DNA of 64,000 nt from Rhizobiales bacterium 32-66-11 (GTDB lineage: Bacteria > Pseudomonadota > Alphaproteobacteria > Rhizobiales > Xanthobacteraceae). This document shows, piece after piece, positions 54,454 to 63,467 of the stretch (the first letter of the stretch is position 1; every line of letters starts with the position of its first letter). Where the stretch lies: assembly GCA_002304505.1 (NCBI GenBank), contig NCEH01000005.1, forward strand, positions 62,001 to 126,000, read 5' to 3'. Under the pieces are notes generated by a model, which was not told where the DNA came from, ran no database searches, and was given only the letters and a program-made list of their open reading frames with translations. The position numbers and the translations under genes are program-made.

Positions 54454-54493
54454 ACGGGACACCGCCGCTCCGAAAGGGGCGGCGGTGTCCCGT
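54454..54493 (+). terminator. 15-bp perfect hairpin between catA and pcaD
   Basis: ACGGGACACCGCCGC (54454-54468) pairs perfectly with GCGGCGGTGTCCCGT (54479-54493) around a ten-base loop. Only short pyrimidine runs follow, no U-tract. It could end most catB-catA transcripts and lower expression of pcaD and the two GTPase genes. Confidence 0.6.
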
Positions 54494-54522
54494 GCCTTCC
54501 ATCGGCCGCAGGAGCTTGCCGT

Positions 54523-55320
54523 ATGTCTGAGGATGCCTTTCTCGATCTGCCCGCCCACCGGCTGCGCTACCGCATCGACGGCGCTGCGGACGATGCGCGC
54601 GCGCCCTGGCTGGTGTTCTCCAACTCGCTGGGCACCGACATCGGCATGTGGGCGCCGCAGGCGGCCGCGCTCGCGGGGCCGTTCCGGGTGCTCAGGGTGG
54701 ATACGCGGGGCCACGGGGGCTCCACCGCGGCGGCCCCGCCCTATAGCCTGGCGGACCTCGGCGGCGACGTGCTGGCGCTGATGGATGCCCTCGGCATCGC
54801 CCGCGCCCATTTCTGTGGCCTCAGCATCGGCGGCCTCACCGGGCAGTGGCTGGGCGTCCATGCTGGGGACCGGTTCGACCGGATCGTCGTGTGCGCGACG
54901 GCGGCGAAGATAGGCACCGCCGAAAGCTGGGAGGCGCGGATCGCGGCCGTGCGCGACCGTGGGCTCGCGCAGCTCACCGGCGCGACCGCCGAGCGCTGGT
55001 TCACGCCCGGCTTCCGGGACGCCCAGGAGGCACTGGTGGCCGGCATTCTCGACACCTTCACGACGGTGGATCCGGCCGGCTACGCGGGTTGCTGCGTGGC
55101 CCTCGCCGGGGCGGACCTGCGCACCGACATCGCCCGCATCGCCAATCCGCTGCTCGCCATTTCCGGCGACAATGATCCCGTGTGCACGCCGGCCGACCTG
55201 CAATTCATCGCGGATGGCGTCAAGGCCGGGCGGCATGTCTCGCTGCCGGGGCGGCATATCGTCAACCTCGAATCCGCACAGGCATTCAATGCCGAACTCC
55301 TTGGCTTCCTCGCCTGCTGA
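54523..55320 (+). CDS. pcaD: 3-oxoadipate enol-lactonase
   Basis: 265 residues of the alpha/beta-hydrolase fold. Hydrolyses the enol-lactone to 3-oxoadipate, the substrate of PcaIJ. Nucleophile Ser101 in CGLSIGGLTGQ, oxyanion region NSLGTDIGMWAPQ, acid in ISGDNDPVC and catalytic His in LPGRHIVNLE. The 3' end overlaps the first GTPase gene by 32 bases. Confidence 0.94.
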   Translation: MSEDAFLDLPAHRLRYRIDGAADDARAPWLVFSNSLGTDIGMWAPQAAALAGPFRVLRVDTRGHGGSTAAAPPYSLADLGGDVLALMDALGIARAHFCGLSIGGLTGQWLGVHAGDRFDRIVVCATAAKIGTAESWEARIAAVRDRGLAQLTGATAERWFTPGFRDAQEALVAGILDTFTTVDPAGYAGCCVALAGADLRTDIARIANPLLAISGDNDPVCTPADLQFIADGVKAGRHVSLPGRHIVNLESAQAFNAELLGFLAC

Positions 55321-56575
55321 TGCACCAGACATCGACGCAGCATCCCTTGCCGGGGTGATGCGCGTGCTGCCACACCGGGCGCAGGATCTCGCCCGCCTCG
55401 CGATGCTCTGGGTGGGCGGGGAGCCGGTGGTCACCGTCATCGGCAAGTACAATCACGGCAAGAGCCGCCTCCTCAACGAGCTGATGCGGCGCGATGCCTT
55501 CGCTGTCGCCGACCGGCGGGAGACGGTGTGCCTGTCCGAGCGCCAGCACGCGGGCGTGCGCTGGCTCGACGCGCCGGGCCTCGATGCCGACGTGGCGGGG
55601 GCAGACGACCGCCACGCCTCAACCGCCCTCTGGGTTCGAGCGGATGTACGGCTGTTCGTCCATTCGGTGAAGGAAGGCGAACTCGACGCGGCGGAGTTGG
55701 CACTGCTCGAGACGCTGCGCACCGATGCCGTACGCACCGGTCGAAAGGTACTGCTGGTGCTCTCGCAGGCCGATCAGGCGGGCGAGGAGGCTGCGCTCGA
55801 TCGCGTCGTGTCCGCCATCGCCGGCCAGGTGCCGGACATGCCCCGTCACCTCGTGTCCGCCACGCGCCACCGTCGGGGCATGGAGGCGGCGAAGCCGCTG
55901 CTGGTGGCGCGCAGCGGCATCCCCGTGCTGGAGGCCGCGCTTTCCGATGCGCTCGCGTGTGTGCGGCAGGCGCGGGCGCATGAAACGGAGCTGCTGGCGG
56001 GGGAGATGCGCGCGGAGCTGGAGGCCGTCGCTCTCAGGCAGGCGACGGCGCTTAAGGCCCTGCGGCAGCAGGAGGCGGACCAGCGCCGCGCCTTCGAGGC
56101 AGAGCTTTCGGCCTTGCTGGAGACCATCGGCGGCGAGATGGCGGCGGTGGTGGATGCGCCGGGGCCCGATCTCGCGCTGGTGGCGGACAGCGTCGGCGCG
56201 CGCTATGCCACCACGGCGGCGAAGCAGGAACGGGCGCGCGTGCAGGTCGCCTATTCGCGCGCCTGCATCCGCATCGATGCGCTGCTGGCGGGGCACGGGG
56301 TCAGCGGCCTCCCGCGCGCGCAGGAGACGGCGGCGGCGAGCCTCAACACCGTCATGGTGGCGGTGATGGGCGTGTCGGTGAAATTCCGCGCCGATCTGCG
56401 CCGCCTCTTCTGCACGGCGCAGGGGCGGGCGCGCCTCCACGCGGACTTCGCTCATTATTTCGATCTGTCCAAAGACCGTCTCCGCCTGCGGGGGGAGATC
56501 GCCGCGGCCGCCGCGGCGCGGGAGGCGGCGATTGAGGCCCGCATGGCCCTGCCGGCGCCGGAGACAGGCGCATGA
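55289..56575 (+). CDS. Dynamin-like GTPase, first of a pair
   Basis: About 428 residues from ATG 55289, inside the pcaD 3' end. P-loop GKYNHGKS (52-59), candidate G2 Thr in RRETVCLS, G3 DAPGLD (94-99). At G4 LSQADQ (159-164) replaces the usual N/T-K-x-D, an unusual variant that could weaken guanine specificity. The remainder is long amphipathic helix with coiled-coil character (LRQATALKALRQQEADQRRA). A hydrophobic patch NTVMVAVMGVSV lies about two thirds along. No signal peptide. This is the bacterial dynamin/LeoA-like layout. Its stop overlaps the next start (ATGA), so the two proteins are probably made together. No role in aromatic degradation is known to me. Confidence 0.75.
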   Translation: MPNSLASSPADAPDIDAASLAGVMRVLPHRAQDLARLAMLWVGGEPVVTVIGKYNHGKSRLLNELMRRDAFAVADRRETVCLSERQHAGVRWLDAPGLDADVAGADDRHASTALWVRADVRLFVHSVKEGELDAAELALLETLRTDAVRTGRKVLLVLSQADQAGEEAALDRVVSAIAGQVPDMPRHLVSATRHRRGMEAAKPLLVARSGIPVLEAALSDALACVRQARAHETELLAGEMRAELEAVALRQATALKALRQQEADQRRAFEAELSALLETIGGEMAAVVDAPGPDLALVADSVGARYATTAAKQERARVQVAYSRACIRIDALLAGHGVSGLPRAQETAAASLNTVMVAVMGVSVKFRADLRRLFCTAQGRARLHADFAHYFDLSKDRLRLRGEIAAAAAAREAAIEARMALPAPETGA

Positions 56576-58194
56576 ATGTCCTCGCGCCCCTGGGACCTGG
56601 CCGCGGCCGGGGTGCGGCAGATGCCGTCTGCCACGAGCAGCGCTTCCTGGCCGAGATGGATGCGCCGACTTCGGGCGCGGACGATCTCGCGGCGGTCCTT
56701 GCCCGGCTGGAGGGCTGGCTTGAGAGCCTCGGTGCGGCCCTTGCCGGGGCCGTCCTTGCCCCGGCCGGGCTGCGGGCGGAGAGCGGGCTATCGGCCGATG
56801 CTGCGGCGGTGAACGCCGCCCTTGCCGCGCGCCGGCGCGACTGGCCGGCGGAGCGCACGACACTCGCGCCCGCCGGCGCGCTCGCCCGCTGCCTCGACCA
56901 TGCGGCGATCCTGTTGGTTTTCGGCAAGTTCAACGCGGGCAAGAGTTCCCTGTGCAATTTTATCGCCCGGCGCTTCGCCGATGCCGGCCGAGCGGTGTCT
57001 TTCTTCCATCTGGACGGCGGCATGATCGTGGAGGGCGCCGGCCCCTTCGCCGAAGGCGCGACCGAGACCACGGCCCGCCTGCAGGGCGCGCGGCTGGGGC
57101 AAGGGCTGGTGCTGCTGGATACGCCGGGCCTGCATTCGGCCACCGGCGCCCATGCGGACCTCACCCGCCGATTTCTCGACAGCGCCGATGGGCTCCTGTG
57201 GCTCACCAGCTCGGCCGCGCCGGGGCAGGTGCAGGAGCTGGGCGAACTCGCCTCCGAACTGCGCCGGGGCAAGCCCCTGCTGCCGGTGGTGACGCGCAGC
57301 GACGTGTATGAGGAAGACGAGATCGACGGCGCGCTGGTGCAGCAGCTCGCCAACAAGCCGGCCGCCATCCGCGCGGCGCAGGAGGCCGACGTGGCCGCCC
57401 GCGCCCGCGACGCGCTCGCCGCCATGGGTGTGACCCCGGATCTGCTGCGGCCGCCGGTTTCCGTCTCGGTCCACATGGCGGGTCGCGGGGGGCAGGCGGG
57501 CGATGCCGCGGCCTTGGTGGAGGCCGGGATAGAGCACCTCTATGAGGCGCTGCGGCAGCTGGCGGGCCCGGCGCGGGCTTACAAGCGACGCAAGCCGGCG
57601 GAAGTCTTGCTGCGCCATCTGGACGAAAGCGTGCTCGGCGGCTTGCGCCGGGAGGTGGGGACGCGGCTGGCCCGACTGTCTCAATCCCTCGATGCCGCCC
57701 GTGCGGATCTCGACGCGCAGCGCGAGGACCTGCAGGACGCGACATGGCGCGCCGCCATGTCCACCTTGCCGCATCTTCTCGACCGCTGCGCCGCCACGGG
57801 CGACGGGGACGGCCTGTGCCGCGCTCTTTCCGCCCGGCTGACAGACGCTCTGGCCGCAGCCATGACGACGCATCTCCCCGAGCATCGGCCCGAGCCGGGC
57901 GCGCCCGGCGCAGCCATCAGCCTTGCGGGCGAGTGGGACTTTGCGGATGCGGAGGGCGGGGTCGATCCTGCGCGCCTCCATGCCGTCCTCGGGCATCAGG
58001 TGCGCGGCTGGGTGCTCCGCGAGACCGAGGCCGAGCTGCGGCGCGCGGCGGCCCATCTCGATCTTCTCGCGCAGCAGGTCGCACGGCTGCAGGCGGTTCT
58101 CGACACTCATGCCGCCGGGCTTGATGCGATCCGCAGCGGCCTGCGCGCCGCTCACCCGCCGCAGCTACCCACGGCGTTTCCCATCAGGCCGTGA
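56572..58194 (+). CDS. Dynamin-like GTPase, second of a pair
   Basis: 540 residues. An N-terminal helical extension of about 110 residues precedes the GTPase domain: P-loop GKFNAGKS (118-125), Thr-rich G2 region EGATETTARL, G3 DTPGLH (183-188) and G4 TRSD (241-244), closer to the dynamin form. The C-terminal 220 residues are helical with coiled-coil heptads (RLARLSQSLDAARADLDAQR and LLAQQVARLQAVLDTHAAGL). No clear membrane segment. Coupled to the first GTPase by ATGA. Paired dynamin-like proteins often act as hetero-oligomers on membranes, which is the working inference. The 119 bases after it hold no gene. Confidence 0.78.
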   Translation: MNVLAPLGPGRGRGAADAVCHEQRFLAEMDAPTSGADDLAAVLARLEGWLESLGAALAGAVLAPAGLRAESGLSADAAAVNAALAARRRDWPAERTTLAPAGALARCLDHAAILLVFGKFNAGKSSLCNFIARRFADAGRAVSFFHLDGGMIVEGAGPFAEGATETTARLQGARLGQGLVLLDTPGLHSATGAHADLTRRFLDSADGLLWLTSSAAPGQVQELGELASELRRGKPLLPVVTRSDVYEEDEIDGALVQQLANKPAAIRAAQEADVAARARDALAAMGVTPDLLRPPVSVSVHMAGRGGQAGDAAALVEAGIEHLYEALRQLAGPARAYKRRKPAEVLLRHLDESVLGGLRREVGTRLARLSQSLDAARADLDAQREDLQDATWRAAMSTLPHLLDRCAATGDGDGLCRALSARLTDALAAAMTTHLPEHRPEPGAPGAAISLAGEWDFADAEGGVDPARLHAVLGHQVRGWVLRETEAELRRAAAHLDLLAQQVARLQAVLDTHAAGLDAIRSGLRAAHPPQLPTAFPIRP

Positions 58195-58313
58195 TGGCGT
58201 TTCAGGTTGTCACGAACATCCCCCGGTGTCCCATGAGATGGGCGACGGCTTTGCGTTCGGCAGCGGACATCACCACGTCTTTCCCGGAAGATCCTTCAGG
58301 GGCGTGCGCACCG

Positions 58314-59432
58314 TCAGCTCACGGATGCGTTCCATAACTTCAAGGCCTCCGCCGGAACGAGCGGACGAGCCACCGAAGGGCGGGCCAGAGGGGTTCGGGA
58401 GAAGCGTGGGCTCGGAGACGGCTGCATCGATCCTCCCACGTCCACAAACGCCGTCCGCGCACGCATGTGCGGATGCAGCGCCGCTTCATCCAGGTCGAGG
58501 ATGGGCGAAACACAGGTATCGCCGTTCTCAAGCAGCGCACACCACTCTGCCTGCGTCCTCTGCCGGAAGATCCCCGCAAGGCTAGCCTTGATTCGAGGCC
58601 AGCTGGAAGTGTCGTCGCGGGCAGCCGCATCCGTTTGGTTCAGGCCAACCCGACGACATAGTTCCCGCCAAAAGGGAAGCTCGATCGCACCGACGGCAAT
58701 GTAGCGCCCATCAGCACATTCATATGTGCAGTAAAACGGGGCTGCGCCATCGAGCAGATTGCTGCTGCGCCGCAGGTTCCACCGTCCGTGGGCCCGCATG
58801 TCGTAGAATGCCGACATCAGGGACGTCACGCCGTCGCACATGGCGCAATCGACGACCTGCCCCTCCCCCGACCGCGCGCGCTCGATGAGAGCTGCAAGAA
58901 TACCCATCACGAGGTACAGGGCCCCTCCGCCATAGTCGCCGACCAGATTTAGCGGCGGGAGAGGACCGGTTTCTTCGGTCCCGATTGCGGCGAGAGCACC
59001 GCTCAGCGCAATGTAGTTGATGTCGTGTCCGGCGGCGCGCGCGAGGGGCCCTTCCTGACCCCAGCCCGTCATTCTCGCATAGACGAGCCCCGGCGCCTTC
59101 GCGCGAACGGAGTCTGGCCCGAGGCCCAGCCGCTCCATGACCCCGGGACGGAAGCCCTCGATCAGGACGTCGGCCGCGCAGCAAAGCGCGAGCGCCGCCT
59201 GAGCGTCGCAGTCCTGCTTGAGATCGAGAGTGAGCACGTTTCGATTTCGCGATGTGGTCGTATCAAAGTCACTGTCGTCACTGCCACCGTGCCGCGTAAT
59301 GCGCAGGACGTCGGCTCCCATGTCGGCCAACAGCATGCCTGCGAAGGGGGCCGGCCCTAATCCATGGAATTCCACAATGCGGATGCCGGCCAGGGGTCCT
59401 TGCTTGGCTTCCCGCGTCTGCGCCTGGTCCAT
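58314..59432 (-). CDS. CaiB/BaiF family III CoA-transferase or acyl-CoA racemase
   Basis: 372 residues from ATG 59432, with AAGGGAAG upstream. GIRIVEFHGLGPAPFAGMLL, ADMGADVLRI and SRNRNVLTLDLK are the CoA-binding start. The catalytic Asp is likely in NLVGDYGGGALYLVMGILAA, and GQVVDCAMCDGVTSLMSAFY follows. The His and Asp arrangement (GHDINYIALSG) resembles alpha-methylacyl-CoA racemase more than formyl-CoA transferase. 276 bases downstream of the amidohydrolase gene on the same strand; that gap holds no gene. Confidence 0.85.
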   Translation of the reverse strand: MDQAQTREAKQGPLAGIRIVEFHGLGPAPFAGMLLADMGADVLRITRHGGSDDSDFDTTTSRNRNVLTLDLKQDCDAQAALALCCAADVLIEGFRPGVMERLGLGPDSVRAKAPGLVYARMTGWGQEGPLARAAGHDINYIALSGALAAIGTEETGPLPPLNLVGDYGGGALYLVMGILAALIERARSGEGQVVDCAMCDGVTSLMSAFYDMRAHGRWNLRRSSNLLDGAAPFYCTYECADGRYIAVGAIELPFWRELCRRVGLNQTDAAARDDTSSWPRIKASLAGIFRQRTQAEWCALLENGDTCVSPILDLDEAALHPHMRARTAFVDVGGSMQPSPSPRFSRTPLARPSVARPLVPAEALKLWNASVS

Positions 59433-59708
59433 TCTTGCTTCCCTTGCGAACTGCGCTGTCGACAACCTCATCTGCTGCCCCGCGAAAGTCCCAATCGTTG
59501 GACGGCCCCGTCGGTTCGAAGGAGCGTCATCGACACGTCTTTTCCACGTGTGCAGGTCTGGGGCCCTCGTGGCCTTGGCCATGAACCGGGACCCCAGCCG
59601 CCGTTTCGTCCCCGTCATAGGTTCGGCTGGCGCCCGCAAGCCGAACCCTTGCCCCAGTCTCAAGGGAAGCATGCAGTGGGGTTGAACTGGCGCACCCGAA
59701 ACGCCTGG

Positions 59709-60782
59709 CTATGCTCCGATGTCCGCTTGGTATGCCGAGCCAGCGGAAATCCGGTAGACGCGGCTTGCAGTGCGCCAGAAGAGATCGTCCTTCTCATCGG
59801 CCGAGCCGCCGGCCGCGAGACGCTTGAATGCATTCCACAAGACGTCGTACCCGCAGGAGATCTCGTCGACCGGAAAGTTGCTTTCAAACATGCAGCGGGC
59901 TGGGCCGAACGCGTCGATGCATGTCTCGACATAGGGCTTCCAAGCGGCAGCCAGGTCTTCGGACGATGGGGGACGCGGCAATTCATGGAATCCGAAACCG
60001 CCGAGCCGCATGCCCAACCCACCCAGCTTGACCGTGACGTTCTGGCAGGATGCGATATCGCGAATGCCCTTCTCCCAGACGCGCAAGACTTCGTCCCTCA
60101 TGCCGGCATAGGGGCCAATGCCGATGGGACCACCGACGTGGTCGAGAATGATGTTCGCACCCGGAAATGCACGGGCGAGATCGGCGACATCGCTGAGCTG
60201 AGGGTGATACACCCAGCTGTCGAAAGTCAGCCCCATCCGCGTGAGGACCGCAAAGCCTTCCCGGAAGACGGGCTCGCGCAGCACGCCTTCGGGCGGAGTG
60301 CGAATTGTGGTGCGCACCGCCTCGTTCCGATCCCAGGCAGTGGACTGCCTGATGCCCCGGAACCTGCCGGCACCGGCTTTCAAATGGGCGTCGAGCACCT
60401 CTTCCACCGCTGCGCCCTGACGCAGGTCCGCATAAGAGATGATACCTGCACAAATCCCATGGGGGATATTGCGGGCATCCGCCTCCTGCCCGATCTGCGC
60501 GGCAAAGGCTGTTTCCCCTGCCGAGCGCAGATGCTCCGGCCCCGTCGTCAGATAGCCCTCTGTGCACTCGGCGAAAATCGTGGCGATGATGTTGTGTCCG
60601 CGCGCGCAGTCGGCCTCCAGTTCGTCGAGCAGATAGCGTTCGCGCGGCGCATTCCAGAGATGATGGTGAGGATCGATGATCGGCTGGGCGGGATCGATGA
60701 TCGGCTCCTGATGCAGGGCGAGCCAGTCTTTGTTAGCACTCGGGAGGATCGACCTCCCCACAGCCTGCGGCTTTGGTTCCAT
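59709..60782 (-). CDS. Amidohydrolase-2 family (COG3618-like) hydrolase
   Basis: 357 residues from ATG 60782, chosen for GAAAGGG at a normal distance. A TIM-barrel metallo-hydrolase: PIIDPHHHLW near the N-terminus (HxH metal site), FRGIRQSTAWD, NIILDHVGGPIGIGPYAG and CMFESNFPVDE. The family includes lactonases such as 2-pyrone-4,6-dicarboxylate lactonase and related C-C hydrolases. Linked to a CoA-transferase and a TetR gene on the same strand. Substrate unknown. Confidence 0.85.
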   Translation of the reverse strand: MEPKPQAVGRSILPSANKDWLALHQEPIIDPAQPIIDPHHHLWNAPRERYLLDELEADCARGHNIIATIFAECTEGYLTTGPEHLRSAGETAFAAQIGQEADARNIPHGICAGIISYADLRQGAAVEEVLDAHLKAGAGRFRGIRQSTAWDRNEAVRTTIRTPPEGVLREPVFREGFAVLTRMGLTFDSWVYHPQLSDVADLARAFPGANIILDHVGGPIGIGPYAGMRDEVLRVWEKGIRDIASCQNVTVKLGGLGMRLGGFGFHELPRPPSSEDLAAAWKPYVETCIDAFGPARCMFESNFPVDEISCGYDVLWNAFKRLAAGGSADEKDDLFWRTASRVYRISAGSAYQADIGA

Positions 60783-60899
60783 TCCCATCCCTTTCGCACC
60801 ATCTCGCTCTTGGCATCGTGTCGCCCTCGAACACGGCACAGAACAACCGTCAGCGGCCTCGGGGCGACCGCCGGACGGTGTCACGTCAAATAAAAAAAT

Positions 60900-61580
60900 T
60901 CAAGATTGATTTTTTATGCTGGCCTGCAGCAATGCGATCAGGGTTGTGGAGAGCATCGCAATCTGGCGTTCGACCTTCGCGGTCCTCCCCTCTTCGATCT
61001 GACGAAGTGCGATACCGCGCAGGGTGTCCAGCATGAAGCGACGCAGATCCACAAGCTCGTCCGAGGGCAGGTCGGCATCAGCGAAAATGCGCACCCAGTC
61101 ACGGTTCCTCTGCTCGGAAAAGCGCGTCATTTCCGCCATCAAGCTGGCGTGAACAGTCGCATTAAATCGCTCGTAAAGGCGGATCTCAATGGCGGCGACA
61201 TAGTCCACACTTCCAATAGTATTCCAGTAATGCTGTATTATCCTGGCTACGCGTTCTGAAAGCGGAAGGGCAAGCATGTATGAAATCGAAATATCTAGAT
61301 CAAGACTTTCGGCAATTTTGCGCCGAACGGCGACAAAAATCTCGTCTCGTGACTTGAAATGATACTGCAGCGCCCCTCTGGAAACGTCGGCATACTCGGC
61401 CACCGCCATGGTGCTGAAGTTCGAATGGCCCTTCTCGCGGAGCAATCTGATCGCAGCATGGATCAGCCTTTCGCGCGTCTCGATGCTGCGCTCCTGCTTG
61501 AGGTGGCCTCCATTGGGGGCGGCGGGCGGATCGGAGATCGCCCCCTTCGGTGACCGCTTCTTTTGCGCGCCGTCCTTCAT
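60900..61580 (-). CDS. TetR-family regulator
   Basis: 226 residues. After a 30-residue basic tail, the HTH reads ETRERLIHAAIRLLREKGHS, FSTMAVAEYADVSRGALQYH F. A helical ligand-binding domain follows. It is divergent from the acyl-CoA ligase gene, and the operator-like repeat at 61728-61748 lies between. Probable control of the flanking CoA-related genes. Confidence 0.88.
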   Translation of the reverse strand: MKDGAQKKRSPKGAISDPPAAPNGGHLKQERSIETRERLIHAAIRLLREKGHSNFSTMAVAEYADVSRGALQYHFKSRDEIFVAVRRKIAESLDLDISISYMLALPLSERVARIIQHYWNTIGSVDYVAAIEIRLYERFNATVHASLMAEMTRFSEQRNRDWVRIFADADLPSDELVDLRRFMLDTLRGIALRQIEEGRTAKVERQIAMLSTTLIALLQASIKNQS

Positions 61581-61727
61581 TCAGCTAAAAATCCTTGCCC
61601 GATCAAATGCTCCAGCCGTGCCCGTTCAGTCATGAGCACGTCGACTTGGCCGCGGCGGACCATCGTCGGATTGAGAGTGGGGCGCCGCCATTCGAGGTGC
61701 AAGCGCTGAGCGATTGACGCGTTAAAA

Positions 61728-61748
61728 AAAATCACTAATGATGATTTT
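61728..61748. promoter_or_regulatory. Operator-like inverted repeat between TetR and ligase genes
   Basis: AAAATCA and TGATTTT, seven perfect pairs with a seven-base spacer, in the divergent promoter region. Also AT-rich and suited to promoter elements. Confidence 0.45.
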
Positions 61749-61813
61749 AATAACACCGCGCTGTCGTATGAATTGCGTGGCGCACGGGACGGAAACGCAC
61801 CTTCGAGCAAGGA

Positions 61814-63427
61814 ATGGGCGAGATCGAAATGACTACGTTTGCCACCGCTGGGCAGATCGTCCCGGAGGACAGCTTCACCAGATTGCTCGACCGGCTTCCG
61901 CCCGAGGCGGAGCTCTTGAGCTGGGAGGGCGCTGCTTTCCCTGCCGGGGAGATCCGGCAGCGCGTGGGTCGATTGACCCATGGACTTGCAGACCTTGGCC
62001 TGCGTCGGGGCGACCGGATTGCGGTCATGTTGCCGAATTCGCCCACATGGGTCGTGCTGGTCTTCGCTGCGGCGCGCCTTGGTGTGGCAATCGTTTCACT
62101 TAATCCACGCCTCGGTGCGAAAGAGGTCCGGGATCTTGTCATTCGGACTGGCGCCGTAGCCTTGGTGCACGACAGCGGATATCGCAATGGCGCAAGCGCG
62201 CAGGTGCTCGCGACGGCAGGCGAATTGCCCAGCCTGCGCCATGTGATAGATGCTTGCCCCGAGCCGCGGGCGGGCGTGGTCGCCGGCGCTCCCGTCTCTT
62301 CGCTGACTTCGCTTGATCTGGACCGTCCGGGCGAGATCAGCATTGGGAGTGCGGACGATCCTCTGCTGATCCTGGCCACTTCTGGGACCACGAGCCTGCC
62401 CAAACTCGTCGTGCATCTCCAAGGCCGTGTTGCATGCCATGCGCGTCATGGGGGGCAAGTCCTGGGGCTGGACGAGGCAGGTAGCCGCGTGCTGCTAATG
62501 CTGCCGCTCTGCGGCGCCTTCGGATTCACGGTGGGCTTTACGACCATTGCGGCCGGAGCCGTGCTTTCCCTGCGCGATGGGTTCGCACCGGAGGCGGACG
62601 TGACCTCCATGCAGACGGAGCGGGTCACAACCGTCTTCGGTACCAACGATATGTTGTTGAAGTTGCTGCAGACGTCGGAAGAGCAGCGGCCGTTTCCCAG
62701 CTTGCGATACTATGGGCACGCAAATTTCACGCCAGGCCTTGATGATCTCCCCGAGGAGGCGGAAGCGCGTGGCGTTCGGGTTCGCGGTTGCTTCGGCATG
62801 ACGGAGACGCTCGCATTGTTCTCCGCCCAACCCGATGAGGCTCCTCTCTCACAACGGCAGCACGGTGGAGGCTTCCCCGTTGACGTCGGCGCTACCTTTC
62901 GAATTCGCGATCCTGAAACGGGTGTATTGGCCGGCGCTGGAGAGGTCGGTTTGCTTGAGATCTCCACGCCGAACATCATGGCGCAGTATCTCGACGATAA
63001 CGAAAGCACACGTGCCGCTTTCACCGAAGACGGATACTTCTGCACGGGCGACATCGCACGGAAGGAGACCGACGGCAGCTTCACCTTCATTGCGCGCCAC
63101 AGCGACGTGTTGCGCATTGGCGGGTATCTGGTGAGCCCGGTCGAGATCGAGGATGTCATTCGTCGGCACGCCCCCGTCACCGCTTGCCAGGTCGTGTCTG
63201 TGGCCCTGCCCGAGGGCGTGCGGCCGGTGGCGTTCCTTGTGCTCGAAGCCGGTGCTCAATTCGATGCGGCGAGCCTCGAGAGCGCCTGTCGTTCTGACCT
63301 CGCAACCTACAAGGTCCCGGTGCGCTTCTTCGTCTTGGATAGCCTGCCAGTGACCGACGGGCCGAACGGATCCAAGGTAAAAAAGTCTGCCTTGCGGGAG
63401 ATGGCGAAAGAAAATATCGTCCGATGA
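61814..63427 (+). CDS. AMP-forming acyl-CoA synthetase/ligase
   Basis: 537 residues from ATG 61814; ATG 61829 (MTTFATAG) is an alternative, since the upstream AAGGA touches the first start. Phosphate loop LATSGTTSLPK, GCFGMTETLALFS, hinge YFCTGDIARKETDGSFTFIA, RHSDVLRIGGY, and the C-terminal catalytic Lys near NGSKVKKSALREMA. Activates a carboxylic acid to its CoA thioester. Followed after 40 bases by a TRAP solute-binding gene, so the imported acid is the likely substrate. Confidence 0.9.
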   Translation: MGEIEMTTFATAGQIVPEDSFTRLLDRLPPEAELLSWEGAAFPAGEIRQRVGRLTHGLADLGLRRGDRIAVMLPNSPTWVVLVFAAARLGVAIVSLNPRLGAKEVRDLVIRTGAVALVHDSGYRNGASAQVLATAGELPSLRHVIDACPEPRAGVVAGAPVSSLTSLDLDRPGEISIGSADDPLLILATSGTTSLPKLVVHLQGRVACHARHGGQVLGLDEAGSRVLLMLPLCGAFGFTVGFTTIAAGAVLSLRDGFAPEADVTSMQTERVTTVFGTNDMLLKLLQTSEEQRPFPSLRYYGHANFTPGLDDLPEEAEARGVRVRGCFGMTETLALFSAQPDEAPLSQRQHGGGFPVDVGATFRIRDPETGVLAGAGEVGLLEISTPNIMAQYLDDNESTRAAFTEDGYFCTGDIARKETDGSFTFIARHSDVLRIGGYLVSPVEIEDVIRRHAPVTACQVVSVALPEGVRPVAFLVLEAGAQFDAASLESACRSDLATYKVPVRFFVLDSLPVTDGPNGSKVKKSALREMAKENIVR

Positions 63428-63467
63428 CGATATCGTAAAACAAAAAAATATATATTGGGAGGAAAAA

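Noticed and set aside
56788..58155. Open frame of over 450 codons antisense to the second GTPase
   Set aside because: No recognisable domain. The opposite strand has P-loop, DTPG and TRSD motifs in order.
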